From Gentiana macrophylla (lineage: Eukaryota; Streptophyta; Magnoliopsida; Gentianales; Gentianaceae): a stretch of DNA of 64,000 nucleotides. Location of the stretch: positions 62,001 through 126,000 of the forward strand of contig JAOBSW010000556.1 in NCBI GenBank assembly GCA_026214975.1, given 5' to 3'. Below the pieces are notes generated by a model. That model ran no database searches, was not told the DNA's origin, and saw nothing but the letters and a program-made list of their open reading frames with translations. Position 1 is the first letter of the stretch; each line of letters begins with the position of its first letter. Positions 11,281-23,632 of this stretch are shown here, in pieces. Both the position numbers and the translations under genes were made by a program.

Positions 11281-11690
11281 ATTTCGAGCAACTCTGGATA
11301 TTCATAGTAAAACAGACTTGGGATCTCAACAGGAAATGCGAAGGTCGCATTTAAAGCCGGCCGATAAAGCGAAATATAATAAACTAATTTAGTTACGATC
11401 CGAGTAGGCTCATAATAGGGAATACCCCAGCCTCGAGAACCGGGGCCAAGCCAGGGTGGTCTTACATAGGAAGGAAGGATAGATGAAAGCAAGAGCAATG
11501 GAAGACAAAATAAGCATGTGCTTCTAACTAACGAATCCACGTATTCTGTCCATATCATTACTCTTCAGTTCTTAGTAGCGATCGGGTGAGTCTCTTGGAA
11601 CTAAAGTGCGCCCTAAGCCAATACGGGATGTCGTTGAACACAATGCTTATAGAGCACGAGCCCACACTCATATACAAATAGGTGTGAAAT
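11281..11690. other. GC-richer insert in the left foldback arm, possibly organellar
   Basis: These ~410 bases are clearly richer in G+C than their AT-rich surroundings and have no counterpart in the right arm. A 94-aa minus-strand frame (11274-11558) reads through it (PPWLGPGSRGWGIPYYEPTR) but matches no protein I recognise. The texture resembles plant mitochondrial intergenic DNA, so it may be a nuclear mitochondrial insertion. That is an impression, not an identification. Confidence 0.35.
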
Positions 11691-11850
11691 TGGCGATTAA
11701 TTTTGAAATAACGTTAGAGCATTAGTCTTTGTGCTTTTAAAATAAAGAACACGGAAAAAATAAAAAATGATGAGTTATCAAATTTTTTTCGTGTTCTTTA
11801 TTTTAAAAGCACAAAGGTCACGTTCTAACGTTATTTATGAAATTAACTAT
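11690..11850. repeat. Near-perfect hairpin (~60 bp arms)
   Basis: The left arm (gataataacgtt-like; tttgtgcttttaaaataaag) pairs with the right arm (ctttattttaaaagcacaaa) around an AT-rich loop near 11757-11787. It is the inner stem of the foldback element and could give a long hairpin RNA if transcribed. Confidence 0.75.
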
Positions 11851-12667
11851 CGAATTTCGCTATTTTACTATGAAAATTCACTATTGAATGTGAATTTCAA
11901 CCGTGAATCATATCAATAATGATACAATTATATCAAATGGTGTATCAAACGAAGAAATTGAAAAAATTGAAAGAAAAATAGCGAAATTTTTATCAATTTT
12001 AAAAATCTATCTAAGTTAAGAATATGCGAGTTTAAAATAAACAATCCCTCATTTTATAAAATGATGGAGTAGTTTCAAAAAACAAAATGAGGGAGTAAAT
12101 CGAAAAAATGTTGATGGTACAAGTAGAATAAAATGGGTAAAGCAGACGCGTAATTTTTAAGATGTGTCTTACCCTATCAAACTTATTAGGTAGTCATTTT
12201 GTAAAATAATCGGTTGAAAAATGCATATTTATGAATTTGTCTAATATATCTTTATATATATATCTATATATAATATATAGAGGAGGAGGATTTAACCTGC
12301 TGTTAATTACCCGACCCAAACCCGGTAAAAAAATATTGGGTATTAATTAGTTGCCATAAAAAAACAATAAAATATTCCATCTTTATATACACGCCAAATA
12401 TACATGAGAACCCAAAATCACGCCAACCCATTTATATATATCATTTCTTATTTTTTTTTTTTTTCATTTCCCATTTCTCCAAGAACCTTTCTGCATCTTT
12501 TTTTTTTTCATTTCCCATTTCTCCAAGAACCCTCTCTGCCGCATTTTTCCAGGTACATTTCTTATTCCTTTCTTTTCTTTTCTTTTTTTCGTTGGTAGGT
12601 TAAATATATATCATTTACCTTCTTTAAATTTTTTTGGTAGGTTATCTCTAGAATCGTATCTCACACT

Positions 12668-12940
12668 TTTGACTTTGATTCAAACCTTTTTGGCAATTGA
12701 AAAAGGTAAACCAATGTTCAACCGTATTTAATCGTGTTATGGTTGGTGTTTTATTGTTGTTTCTTTTTTATAATTCTTTTTGTATCGTACATGTTTTCTT
12801 CATCCTACTTTTGGCTTTGATTCAAACCTTTTTGGCAATTGAAAAAGGTAAATAGGTGTTCAACCGTATTTAATCGTGTTATGATTGGTGTTTTATTATT
12901 GTTTCTTTTTTATAATTCTTTTTGTATCGTATATGTTTCT
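12668..12940 (+). repeat. ~145-bp-period direct doublet inside block A
   Basis: The passage starting 'ttgactttgattcaaacc' and including 'ttcaaccgtatttaatcgtg' and 'ggtgttttatt' occurs twice in a row with few changes. Block B carries the same doublet at about 18240-18500. Confidence 0.8.
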
Positions 12941-14399
12941 ATTATTGTTTTTTTAAAAAGTAAACAAGTTTTTTTGAAGAAACCTAAGGTTGTAAATAAG
13001 ACTAAGGAGTTTGTATTTTCACTTTTCCTTATTTTCAAAATAAGAAAGTTTTTTTATTAATCAGACTACATGATATCTATAGTATATAATAATAATTGAT
13101 AAATATCAAAATCAATCATAATTAATAGACAATCAAGCAATATATTTTTACTTATCAAATAATTTTTTTTCCTAATTACAATAATTTTGTGTAAAATAAA
13201 ATGACATATTTGAAAAAAATAAATATAGAAAAAAAATATAATAAAGTCGAAAATAAAATCCATAATTGATTATTGATTAATGATCTTTCAAAAAACCGTT
13301 ACTTTTGAGGATTCCATTAATGATTTTTCATATTTTGTTTTTTTGTTGTTAGATTTTAGGAGTAGTTTTTCATTCTGAAGATTTCTTCATTATGCAATAT
13401 CATTTCTTTGGTTTTTGCAGCCAATGATGTATGGAAGGAGCATAATAATGTGTTCATATTACATTAAAAAAACAATTATTGCTAAAAAAATAATTTAAAA
13501 AAATACAAATAATTAAAAAAACCAATAATAGAAAGAATATATGCAATAATATAGAATACACATAATAAATGTGTTCATATTATCGCCTAAAAAAATGTGT
13601 TCATATTATATTAATACAATGTATACACTCTCTCAAAGATCAATTACGCGCGATTTAATATGTATCGCCTAATTATTAAATAGATAAAAAAATATATGCA
13701 ATATTAATACATAATATACACCAATAAATGTATTCATATTATGTATTCATATTATGTCATCACCTTTTATTGACATTTTTCTCATGTATTTACATCAATG
13801 GGTATGCTTAGATGGTGAGAAATAAAATCAAAACCGCATTTTTTTCTTGAACAATTGATGCTAGACTATGTGTTGACCACCAAAATTACAAAGGAAATCC
13901 CTATAGTTATTGGTTGAGGGATTCCATTAATGATTTTTCATTTTTTTACTTTTATTTTTGACTTTCAAATTTTTTTTGGATACTAAATTCTTTTTTTATA
14001 TTAGTAATAAGAAACTAAATTCCAAACATTAAAAGCGAGTAATTTTGATTTACATTTTATGCTATAATAGTTATATGAGTTGTTAAGTTTTATATGTCAT
14101 ACTATTATTTTATTTATTAAATTTTTAATATCATGTTGCTATTATGAAGATATAATACACGCTCATATAAAAATTGATTATAAACTACAATCACTTTGAC
14201 GTATAAAAATAATCATACCATATTTATAATACATCTCAATTAATACCAATCATTCTTAAATTACATTACATTTTGAAATATCTCTTGAGCTTACATGTCA
14301 AATATAATGTCAAATAATGATAATAGCCTAACAATAATTGCCTACAATAATATCAAACATTCTTAGATTACATTATATTTTGAAAAATAAATAAATCAA

Positions 14400-15430
14400 T
14401 TATAAATTACTCATGCCACTTAATGCAGAATATTTTTTCTTGCTTAATACAATTATGATAAAGAAAATCATTTATTTAATGCGAAATATCCAACCATTAA
14501 ACGCATCCCTATAATTTTGCCAATTAAATAATTCCAGATATTCTTAAATTAATGACACTTAATGCAGTATATCTTTTCTTGCTTAATACAATTATGATAA
14601 AGAAAATCATTTCCTACAAATTAATACAAAAATTCTTAAATTATATTACATTAATGAAATATAACCAATTTTAATTATAAATTATCCATCCCAAGTATAA
14701 TAATGTCAAATACTCATAACATTGTGACACTTAATGCTAAATATTTTTCATTTACTTATAGTATTTAAAAATTTATAAATTTAGTGTTTGCAATTATTGC
14801 AGAAAGATTCTAACATTAAATTGTATTTTAAAAATATCTAAACACAAATATATCATTTAATGCGAAATATTCAAACCATTAATTGCATCCCTATAATTTT
14901 GCCATTAAATAATTCCGGATATTCTTAAATTAATGACACTTAATGCAGAATATCTTTTATGATAAAGAAAATCATTTCCTACAAATTAATACCAAAAATT
15001 CTTAAATTATATTACGTTAATGAAATATAACCAATTTTAATTATAAATTAGCCATCCCAGTATAATAATGTCAAATACTCATAACATTATGACACTTAAT
15101 GCGACATATTTTTCATTTACTTATAGTATTTAAAAAATATCTAAACACAAATATATCATTTAATGCGAAATATTCAGCCATTAATTGCATCCCTATAATT
15201 TTGCCACCCAAATAATTCCAGATATTCTTAAATTAATGACACTTAATGCAGAATATTTTTTATGATAAATAAAATCATTTCCTACAAACTAATACCATAC
15301 ATTCTTAAATTACATTACATTAATGAAATATAACCAATTTAATATAGTATATAATAATAATGAATTAAAATCAGAATCAATCATAATTATTAGTCATCCC
15401 AATTAATTACAAATATTCTTAAATTTATTG
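14400..15430. repeat. Internal tandem units of ~300-380 bp in block A
   Basis: The marker aatgacacttaatgcag occurs near 14551, 14932 and 15234. Each is followed by the same order of phrases (tgataaagaaaatcattt, ttcttaaatta, atgaaatataaccaattt) and preceded by 'atccctataattttgcc'. Block B repeats the arrangement near 20138, 20519 and 20830. Confidence 0.75.
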
Positions 15431-16595
15431 CATTTAATACGAAATATCTTATTAAGTTGTAATAATTAAAAAATGACAACTTTAATTTTTCCAATCAATG
15501 CAAAATATTCTTACATTAGATTACATTTTGAAAATATCTAAAATTAAATACATAATTTAATGAAAAATATTTATGCATTAAGTAAAAGTATTCTGCCGCA
15601 TTTTTTAAAAACCGTGTGTCAGCCGCATTTACTAAAAATATTCTGCCGCATTTAAACAAAAATATTATGCCGCATTACAACCTATTAGTTTCCTAAAATA
15701 TTATTATTCCACATAAAACATAATAACTCTCCTAATAACTAAAAAAAATAACTCTCCTAATATTCTGCCGCATTTGTTAAACAAAACAACGTGTGCCTGC
15801 CGCATTTACTAAAAATATTCTGCTAAATAAAATCCATCATTGATTATTTTTTAGAACATTGATTGATTATTGATTAAATAATCATTATTAATAAATGAAA
15901 ATATAAAAAAACAAAATTAAATAAAATAAATCAACAAGATCCTCATCAAAATCCTTGATTTTTTATTGATTAAATAAAAATAAAAAAAACTAAATTTAAA
16001 ATTAAAAACGTAAATACTCACAATCAATGAAATCAATGATTGAATAATAATTAATGAATCATCAATAATTATTAATAATATATAAACGAAAATAAATTAT
16101 AAATATAAAATGAAAATATAAAACAAGAATCAATGATTTAAGTAAAAATATACAAACTAAATAAAATTCATGATTGATTATTTATTAAATAATCATTATT
16201 GATTAAATAATCATACCTAGCCAACGCTTAGATCCGGCTCTACCCAAACTTTTCTGGTTCACCTCAAGATTCCCACCGTCCGATCGTTGTCGAAAGCAGT
16301 TTTGGATATCAAAAGGACCTCCCCAAAAATGAAAATATAAATAAAAACCTTGAGTTAAATAAAAATATAAAACTAACTAAAATCCTAAGAATCTATATAT
16401 AATCATTGATTGAATAGTGATTAATTAATCATCATTAATTTAATAAGTAACAAAATAAAAACCAAAAAAATCAACAAGATCTTAATCAAAATCCTTGATT
16501 GATTATTGATTAAATAAATATAAAAAACTAAATTTAAAATTAAAAACGTAAATAATCAAAATCAATGAAATCAATGATTGAATAATAATTAATAA

Positions 16596-17290
16596 AGTGT
16601 ATGGTAGGGTGGGGTGGCAGGTAGGGTATGGTAAGGTGATGGGTAAGGTGGGATAGGGTGGGTGGTGGGTAAGGGTAAGGTAGAGGTGGCGGAGGGGTAA
16701 GGTAGGGTATGGTAAGGTGGTGGGTAAGGCAGGGGTAAGGGTGGGGTGGTGGGTAAGGTAGGGTAGTGGTAATGGGGGTAAGGTAGGGTAGGTTGGGTAG
16801 GGTAGGGTTGTTTAAGGTGGTGGGTAGGGTAAGGTAAGGTGGTGTGGTGGGTAAAGTAAGGTAGATTGGAATGTAGGGGTAGGCAGAGAGTGGGTCGAAT
16901 AGCGTAGGGTATGTGAGAGAGTAGTGGGTAAGGTAGGGTAGGGTTGGGTTGTGGGTAGGGGCGGGATGGGGGGTAAGGTGCAGTGGGGTAAGGTAAGGTG
17001 ATGTTGTGGGTAGGGTAGGGTAGTGTGGTGAGTAAGCTATGGTGGTATGATGAGTAAGGTAGGAGGTAGAGTTTGGTGGGTAGGGTAGGGTTAGGTGATG
17101 GTGTGTAGGGTAGAGGTGGGTGATGGTGAGTAGAGTAGTAATGTGTAAGGTAGGTAAGATGTGTATGGCACGTTATTGTGAGATAAGGTGGGGTAGGATA
17201 GGGTGGTGGGTAAGGTAGGGTGGGGTTGTAGGTAAGGTAGGGTGGGGTTGTGGGTAGGGGCAAAGGGAAGAGGGAAGAGAGGTAGGCGTG
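16596..17290 (+). repeat. G-rich minisatellite (ggtaagg/gggtagggt) in block A
   Basis: About 700 bases are made almost only of variants of GGGTAAGGTAGGGT and GGTGGTGGGTA on the plus strand, so the minus strand reads as a false Pro-Tyr-Leu-Thr protein. It is followed by ~110 bases of the opposite bias (ccccaccccactctacctc, 17306-17410). The G-runs would allow quadruplex formation. The unit is not the plant telomere repeat TTTAGGG. Confidence 0.85.
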
Positions 17291-17771
17291 CGATGACGTA
17301 GGCTACCCCACCCCACTCTACCTCACCCCACCCGACCTAACCCAACCCCTTCCACCATATCCTAATTTATAACCATAACATACCCTACTCCACCCACCTT
17401 AATTCACTACCCTACCTTACTCATCACCAACGATGTGTCACCTTTTATATAAATTGTTTCATTTCATTTTCTCACATTCCCAACGCATAAATAATTAACT
17501 TATTTCATTTCATTCCTATTATTTTATTACATTCCATTTCATTCCGCAGAACAAAAATGCCAAATAAAGTCTTGATTCTTAAAAAAAAAACCTTCTTTTC
17601 AAAATGTATATTTTAGATGCAATGCTAAAAGTTAAATATAATCATATTTATCAGATCAAGATAACTTTTAGACATACTTGTATTGTCATTGTTTTGTAGC
17701 ACATATTATGCATTTTAATTGAATTAATCACATTTTATATATCTCTCACAGTGCATTTGTTTCAGAGATTA

Positions 17772-17773
17772 GT

Positions 17774-17840
<67 letters not shown>
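17772..17840. repeat. (TA)n microsatellite between the two blocks
   Basis: A nearly pure run of TA dinucleotides of roughly 70 bases separates the end of block A from the start of block B. Confidence 0.95.
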
Positions 17841-17847
<7 letters not shown>

Positions 17848-20800
17848 GGAGGAGGGATTTAACCGTTTTAGATTAATTACCCGACCCAAACCCTAAAAAA
17901 ATATTGGGTATTAATTAGTTGCCATAAAAAAACAATAAAATATTCCATCTTTATATACACGCCAAATATACATGTAACCCAAAATCACGCCAACCCATTT
18001 ATATATACATTTCTTATTCCATCTTTTTTTTTTTTTTTTTTCATTTCATTTCTCCAAGAACCTTTCTGCATCTTTTTTTTTTTTCATTTCCATTTCTCCA
18101 AGAACCTCTCTCGCCGCATTTTTCCAGTACATTTCTTATTCCTTTCTTTTCTTTTCTTTTTTTCGTTGGTAGGTTAAATATATATCATTTACCTTCTTTA
18201 AATTTTTGGTAGGTTATCTCAGAATCAGATCTCACACTTTTGACTTTGATTCAAACCTTTTGGCAATTGAAAAAGGTAAACCAATGTTCAACCGTATTTA
18301 ATCGTGTTATGGTTGGTGTTTTATTGTTGTTTCTTTTTTATAATTCTTTTTGTATCGTATATGTTTTCTTCATCCTACTTTTGGCTTTGATTCAAACCTT
18401 TTGGCAATTGAAAAAGGTAAATAGTTGTTCAACCGTATTTAATCGTGTTATGATTGGTGTTTTATTATTGTTTCTTTTTATAATTCTTTTTGTATCGCAT
18501 ATGTTTCTATTGCTTTTTTTTAAAGCCAAGCTTTTGAAAGAAACCTAAGGTTGTAAATAAGACTAACTGAGTTCAGTATTTTCACTTTTCCTTATTTTCA
18601 AAATAAGAAAGTTTTTTTATTAATCAGACTACATGATATCTATAGTATATAATAATAATTGATAAATATCAAAATCAATCATAATTAATAGACAATCAAG
18701 CAATATATTTTTACTTATCAAATAATTTTTTTTCCTAATTACAATAATTTTGTGTAAAATAAAATGACATATTTGAAAAAAATAAATATAGAAAAAAAAT
18801 ATAATAAAGTCGAAAATAAAATCCATAATTGATTATTGATTAATGATCTTTCAAAAAAACCGTTACTTTTTGAGGGATTCCATTAATGATTTTTCATATT
18901 TTGTTTTTTTGTTGTTAGATTTTAGGAGTAGTTTTCATTACAGCATTTCTTCATTATGCAATATCATTTCTTTGGTTTTTGCAGCCAATGATGTATGGAA
19001 GGGGAGCATAATAATGTGTTCATATTACATTAAAAAAAAACAATTATTGCCTAAAAAAATAATTTAAAAAAAAATACAAATAATTAAAAAAAACCAATAA
19101 TAGAAAGAATATATGCAATAATATAGAATACACATAATAAATGTGTTCATATTATCGCCTAAAAAAATGTGTTCATATTATATTAATACAATGTATACAC
19201 CTCTCACAGTATCAATTACGCGCGATTTAATATGTATCAGCTAATTATTAAATAGATAAAAAAAAATATATGCAATATTAATACATAATATACACCAATA
19301 AATGTATTCATATTATGTATTCATATTATGTCATCACCTTTTTATTGACATTTTTTCTCATGTATTTACATCAATGGGTATGCTTAGATGGTGAGAAATA
19401 AAATCAAAACCAATTATTTTTTTCTTGAACAATTGACGCTAGACTATGTGTTGACCACCAAAAATTACAAAGGAAATCCCTATAGTTATTGGTTGAGGGA
19501 TTCCATTAATGATTTTTCATTTTTTTACTTTTATTTTTGACTTTCAAATTTTTTTTGGATACTAAATTCTTTTTTTATATTAGTAATAAGAAACTAAATT
19601 CCAAACATTAAAACTGAGTAATTTTGATTTACATTTTATGCTATAATAGTTATATGAGTTGTTAAGTTTTATATGTCATACTATTATTTTATTTATTAAA
19701 TTTTTAATATCATGTTCTTTATTATGAAGATATAATACACGTCATATATAAAAATTGATTATAAACTACAATCACTTTGACGTATAAAAATAATCATACC
19801 ATATTTATAATACATCTCAATTAATACCAATCATTCTTAAATTACATTACATTTTGAAATATCTCTTGAGCTTACATGTCAAATATAATGTCAAATAATG
19901 CATAATAAGCCTAACAATAATTGCTCTACAATAATATCAAACATTCTTAGATTACATTATATTTTGAAAAATAAATAAATCAATTATAAATTACTCATGC
20001 CACTTAATGCAGAATATTTTTTCTTGCTTAATACAATTATGATAAAGAAAATCATTTATTTAATGCGAAATATCCAAACCATTAAACGCATCCCTATAAT
20101 TTTGCCAATTAAATAATTCCAGATATTCTTAAATTAATGACACTTAACGCAGAATATCTTTTCTTGCTTAATACAATTATGATAAAGAAAATCATTTCCT
20201 ACAAATTAATACCAAAAATTCTTAAATTATATTACATTAATGAAATATAACCAATTTTAATTATAAATTATCCATCCCAAAGATAATAATGTCAAATACT
20301 CATAACATCGTGACACTTAATGCTAAATATTTTTCATTTACTTATAGTATTTAAAAATTTATAAATTTAGTGTTTGCAATTATTGCAGAAAGATTCTAAC
20401 ATTAAATTGTATTTTAAAAATATCTAAACACAAATATATCATTTAATGCGAAATATTCAAACCATTAATTGCATCCCTATAATTTTGCCAATTAAATAAT
20501 TCCGTATATTCTTAAATTAATGACACTTAATGCAGTAATATCTTTTATGATAAAGAAAATCATTTCCTACAAATTAATACCAAAAATTCTTAAATTATAT
20601 TACGTTAATGAAATATAACCAATTTTAATTATAAATTAGCCATCCCAAAGATAATAATGTCAAATACTCATAACATTACGACACTTAATGCGACATATTT
20701 TTCATTTACTTATAGTATTTAAAAATATCTAAACACAAATATATCATTTAATGCGTTAAATATTCACCCATTAATCAGATCCCTATAATTTTGCTTACCC

Positions 20801-22173
20801 AAATAATTCCGAGATATTCTTAAATTAATGACACTTAACGCAGAATATTTTTATGATAAATAAAATCATTTCCTACAAACTAATACCATACATTCTTAAA
20901 TTACATTACATTAATGAAATATAACCAATTTAATATAGTATATAATAATAATGAATTAAAATCAGAATCAATCATAATTATTAGTCATCCCAATTAATTA
21001 CAAATATTCTTAAATTTATTGCATTTAATACGAAATATCTTATTAAGTTGTAATAATTAAAAAATGACAACTTTAATTTTTCCAATCAATGCAAAATATT
21101 CTTACATTAGATTACATTTTGAAAATATCTAAAATTAAATACATAATTTAATGAAAAATATTTATGCATTAAGTAAAAGTATTCACGCATTTTTAAAAAC
21201 CGTGTGTCACCGTGATTTACTAAAAATATTCGCGCATTTAAACAAAAATATTCTCACAGATTACAACCTATTAGTTTCCTAAAATATTATTATTCCACAT
21301 AAAACATAATAACTCTCCTAATAACTAAAAAAATAACTCTCCTAATATTCTCGCGCATTTGTTAAACAAAACAACGTGTGCGCTCGCGATTTACTAAAAA
21401 TATTCGCTAAATAAAATCCATCATTGATTATTTTTAGAACATTGATTGATTATTGATTAAATAATCATTATTAATAAATGAAAATATAAAAACAAAATTA
21501 AATAAAATAAATCAACAAGATCCTCATCAAAATCCTTGATTTTTTATTGATTAAATAAAAATAAAAAAACTAAATTTAAAAATAAAAACGTAAATACTCA
21601 CAATCAATGAAATCAATGATTGAATAATAATTAATGAATCATCAATAATTATTAATAATATATAAACGAAAATAAATTATAAATATAAAATGAAAATATA
21701 AAACAAGAATCAATGATTTAAGTAAAAATATACAAACTAAATAAAATTCATGATTGATTATTTATTAAATAATCATTATTGATTAAATAATCATACCTAG
21801 CCAACGCTAGATCCGCTCTACCCAAACTTTTCTCTCGTTCACCTCAAGATTCCCACACCGTCCGATCGTTGTTTGTTAGTTTTGGATATCAAAAGGACCT
21901 CCCGAAAAATGAAAATATAAATAAAAACCTTGAGTTAAATAAAAATATAAAAACTAACTAAAATCCTAAGAATCTATATATAATCATTGATTGAATAGTG
22001 ATTAATTAATCATCATTAATTTAATAAGTAACAAATAAAAAACCAAAAAAAAATCAACAAGATCTTAATCAAAATCCTTGATTGATTATTGATTAAATAA
22101 ATATAAAAAACTAAATTTAAAATTAAAAACGTAAATAATCAAAATCAATGAAATCAATGATTGAATAATAATT

Positions 22174-22880
22174 AATAAAGTGTATGGTAGGGTGGGGTGG
22201 CAGGTAGGGTATGGTAAGGTGATGGGTAAGGTGGGATAGGGTGGGTGGTGGGTAAGGGTAAGGTAGAGGTAGCGGAGGTAAGGTAGGGTATGGTAAGGTG
22301 GTGGGTAAAGGCGGGGTAAGGGTGGGGTGGTGGGTAAGGTAGTAGTAGTGGTAATGGGGGTAAGGTAGGGTAGGTTGGGTAGGGTAGGGTTGTTTAAGGT
22401 GGTGGGTAGGGTAAGGTAAGGTGGTGTGGTGGGTAAAGTAAGGTAGATTGGAATGTAGGGGTAGGGTAGGAGTGGGTCGAATAGCGTGAGGTATGTGATG
22501 TAGTGACAGTAAGGTAGGGTAGGGTTGGGTTGTGGGTAGAGGCGGGATGGGGGTAAGGTGCAGGTGGGAGGTAAGGTAAGGTGATGTTGTGGGTAGGGTA
22601 GGGTAGTGTGGTGAGTAAAGTATGGTGGTATGATGAGTAAGGTAGGAGTAGAGTTTGGTGGGTAGGGTAGGGTTAGGTGATGGTGTGTAGGGTAGAGGTG
22701 GGTGATGGTGGAGTAGAGTAGGTAATGTGTGAAGGCGAGGTAAGATGTGTGTACAGACGTTATTGTGAGATAAGGTGGGAGTAGGATAGGGTGGTGGGTA
22801 AGGTAGGGTGGGGTTGTAGGTAAGGTAGGGTGGGGTTGTGGGTGAGGCGGGGGCAGGAAGAGAGTAGAGGTGCGATGGGG
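22174..22880 (+). repeat. G-rich minisatellite in block B
   Basis: Second copy of the ggtaaggtagggt array at 16596-17290, with scattered 1-4 base indels. The C-rich segment follows at 22893-23010. Confidence 0.85.
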
Positions 22881-23371
22881 TATGACGTAGGCTACCCCAC
22901 CCCACTCTACCTCACCCCACCCGACCTAACCCAACCCCTTCCACCATATCCTAATTTATAACCATAACATACCCTACTCCAGCCACCTTAATTCACTACC
23001 CTACCTTACTCATCACTCAATGCCATTACCTTTTATATAAATTGTTTCATTTCATTTTCTCACATTCCCAACGTGATAATAGAATTAACTTATTTCATTT
23101 CATTCCTATTATTTTATTACATTCCATTTCATTCACAGAATAAAATGCCAAATAAAGTCTTGATTCTTAAAAAAACCTTCTTTTCAAAATGTATATTTTA
23201 CTGCAAGAATGCTAAAAGCGTAAATATAATCATATTTATCAGACAACATAACTTTTAGACATCTTGTATTGTCATTGTTTTGTAGCACATATTATGCATT
23301 TTAATTGAATTAATCACATTTTCATATATCTCAAAGAAAGAAAGTTTCAGATTTAGATATATATATATATA

Positions 23372-23600
23372 TATATATATACATTCCTGGACTTTCATGA
23401 AAATAAAATTAAGGGACAACGTGGGTTAGTTAAATGTGCGAAGTAAATTTTTTTTTTTTTTTGGAATAAGAGTGAAAGTAATTTGTAAATTAAATTATGG
23501 AAATACTTTTTGGAAATTGGAACCCCAAATTAAAGAACGGGAAAAAAAAATGAAAGGAAATGAAATGGTGCCAGGGAAATGAAGCAATTTCAACTCAAAA

Positions 23601-23632
<32 letters not shown>

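Larger units (their letters stand above)
11033..12245. mobile_element. Foldback-type element with long imperfect inverted arms
   Basis: The arms 11033-11280 and about 11845-12245 are inverted copies. Examples are tcacggtcgaaattcacatt at 11251 against aatgtgaatttcaaccgtga, and ctccctcatt at 11131 against aatgagggagt. The palindrome continues inward as a nearly perfect stem, 11690-11755 against 11788-11850, with a ~35-base loop. The left arm is interrupted at about 11281-11690 by unrelated GC-richer DNA. No transposase is encoded. Ends and target duplication are unclear because the right border runs into AT repeats. Confidence 0.65.
12246..17771. repeat. Tandem block A (~5.5 kb, noncoding)
   Basis: The block is repeated in direct orientation as 17772-23385 with an offset of about 5,563-5,578 bases. 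It starts after a TA-rich run (aatatatagaggaggagg) and ends before the next one. Inside, in order: a ~120 bp tandem doublet (12668-12795, 12813-12940); AT-rich DNA; ~300-380 bp repeated units (about 14400-15430); short 'attctgccgcattt' repeats (15590-15830); and the G-rich array (16596-17290) with a C-rich tail. Frames longer than 60 codons are low-complexity. The family is not recognised; a Helitron-like or satellite origin is possible. Confidence 0.8.
17772..23385. repeat. Tandem block B (~5.6 kb, noncoding)
   Basis: Direct copy of block A with the same internal order: doublet at 18240-18500, ~300-380 bp units at about 19990-20960, G-rich array at 22174-22880, C-rich tail at 22893-23010. 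Long stretches match exactly, for example the AT-rich 198 bases at 13066-13263 and 18629-18826. Differences cluster at GC-containing words. It ends in a short TA run (23357-23380). Confidence 0.8.

Noticed and set aside
13066..13263. Identical 65-aa minus-strand ORF in both blocks (also 18629-18826)
   Set aside because: Phe/Ile-rich translation of AT-rich DNA; identity follows from the block duplication.
14400..15430. CRISPR-like regular repeats
   Set aside because: Units are long, AT-rich and diverged, in a plant genome context, with no spacer structure or cas genes.
16589..17263. 224-aa minus-strand Pro-Tyr-Leu-Thr ORF (and its 260-aa copy at 22123-22905)
   Set aside because: It is the translation of the G-rich minisatellite; stops are absent because of the repeat, not coding selection.
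16596..17290. Interstitial telomere sequence
   Set aside because: The units are ggtaagg/gggtagggt variants without runs of TTTAGGG.
12246..23385. Blocks A and B as LTRs of one giant element
   Set aside because: They are adjacent with only a (TA)n run between them, have no primer site or purine tract, and lack TG...CA borders.
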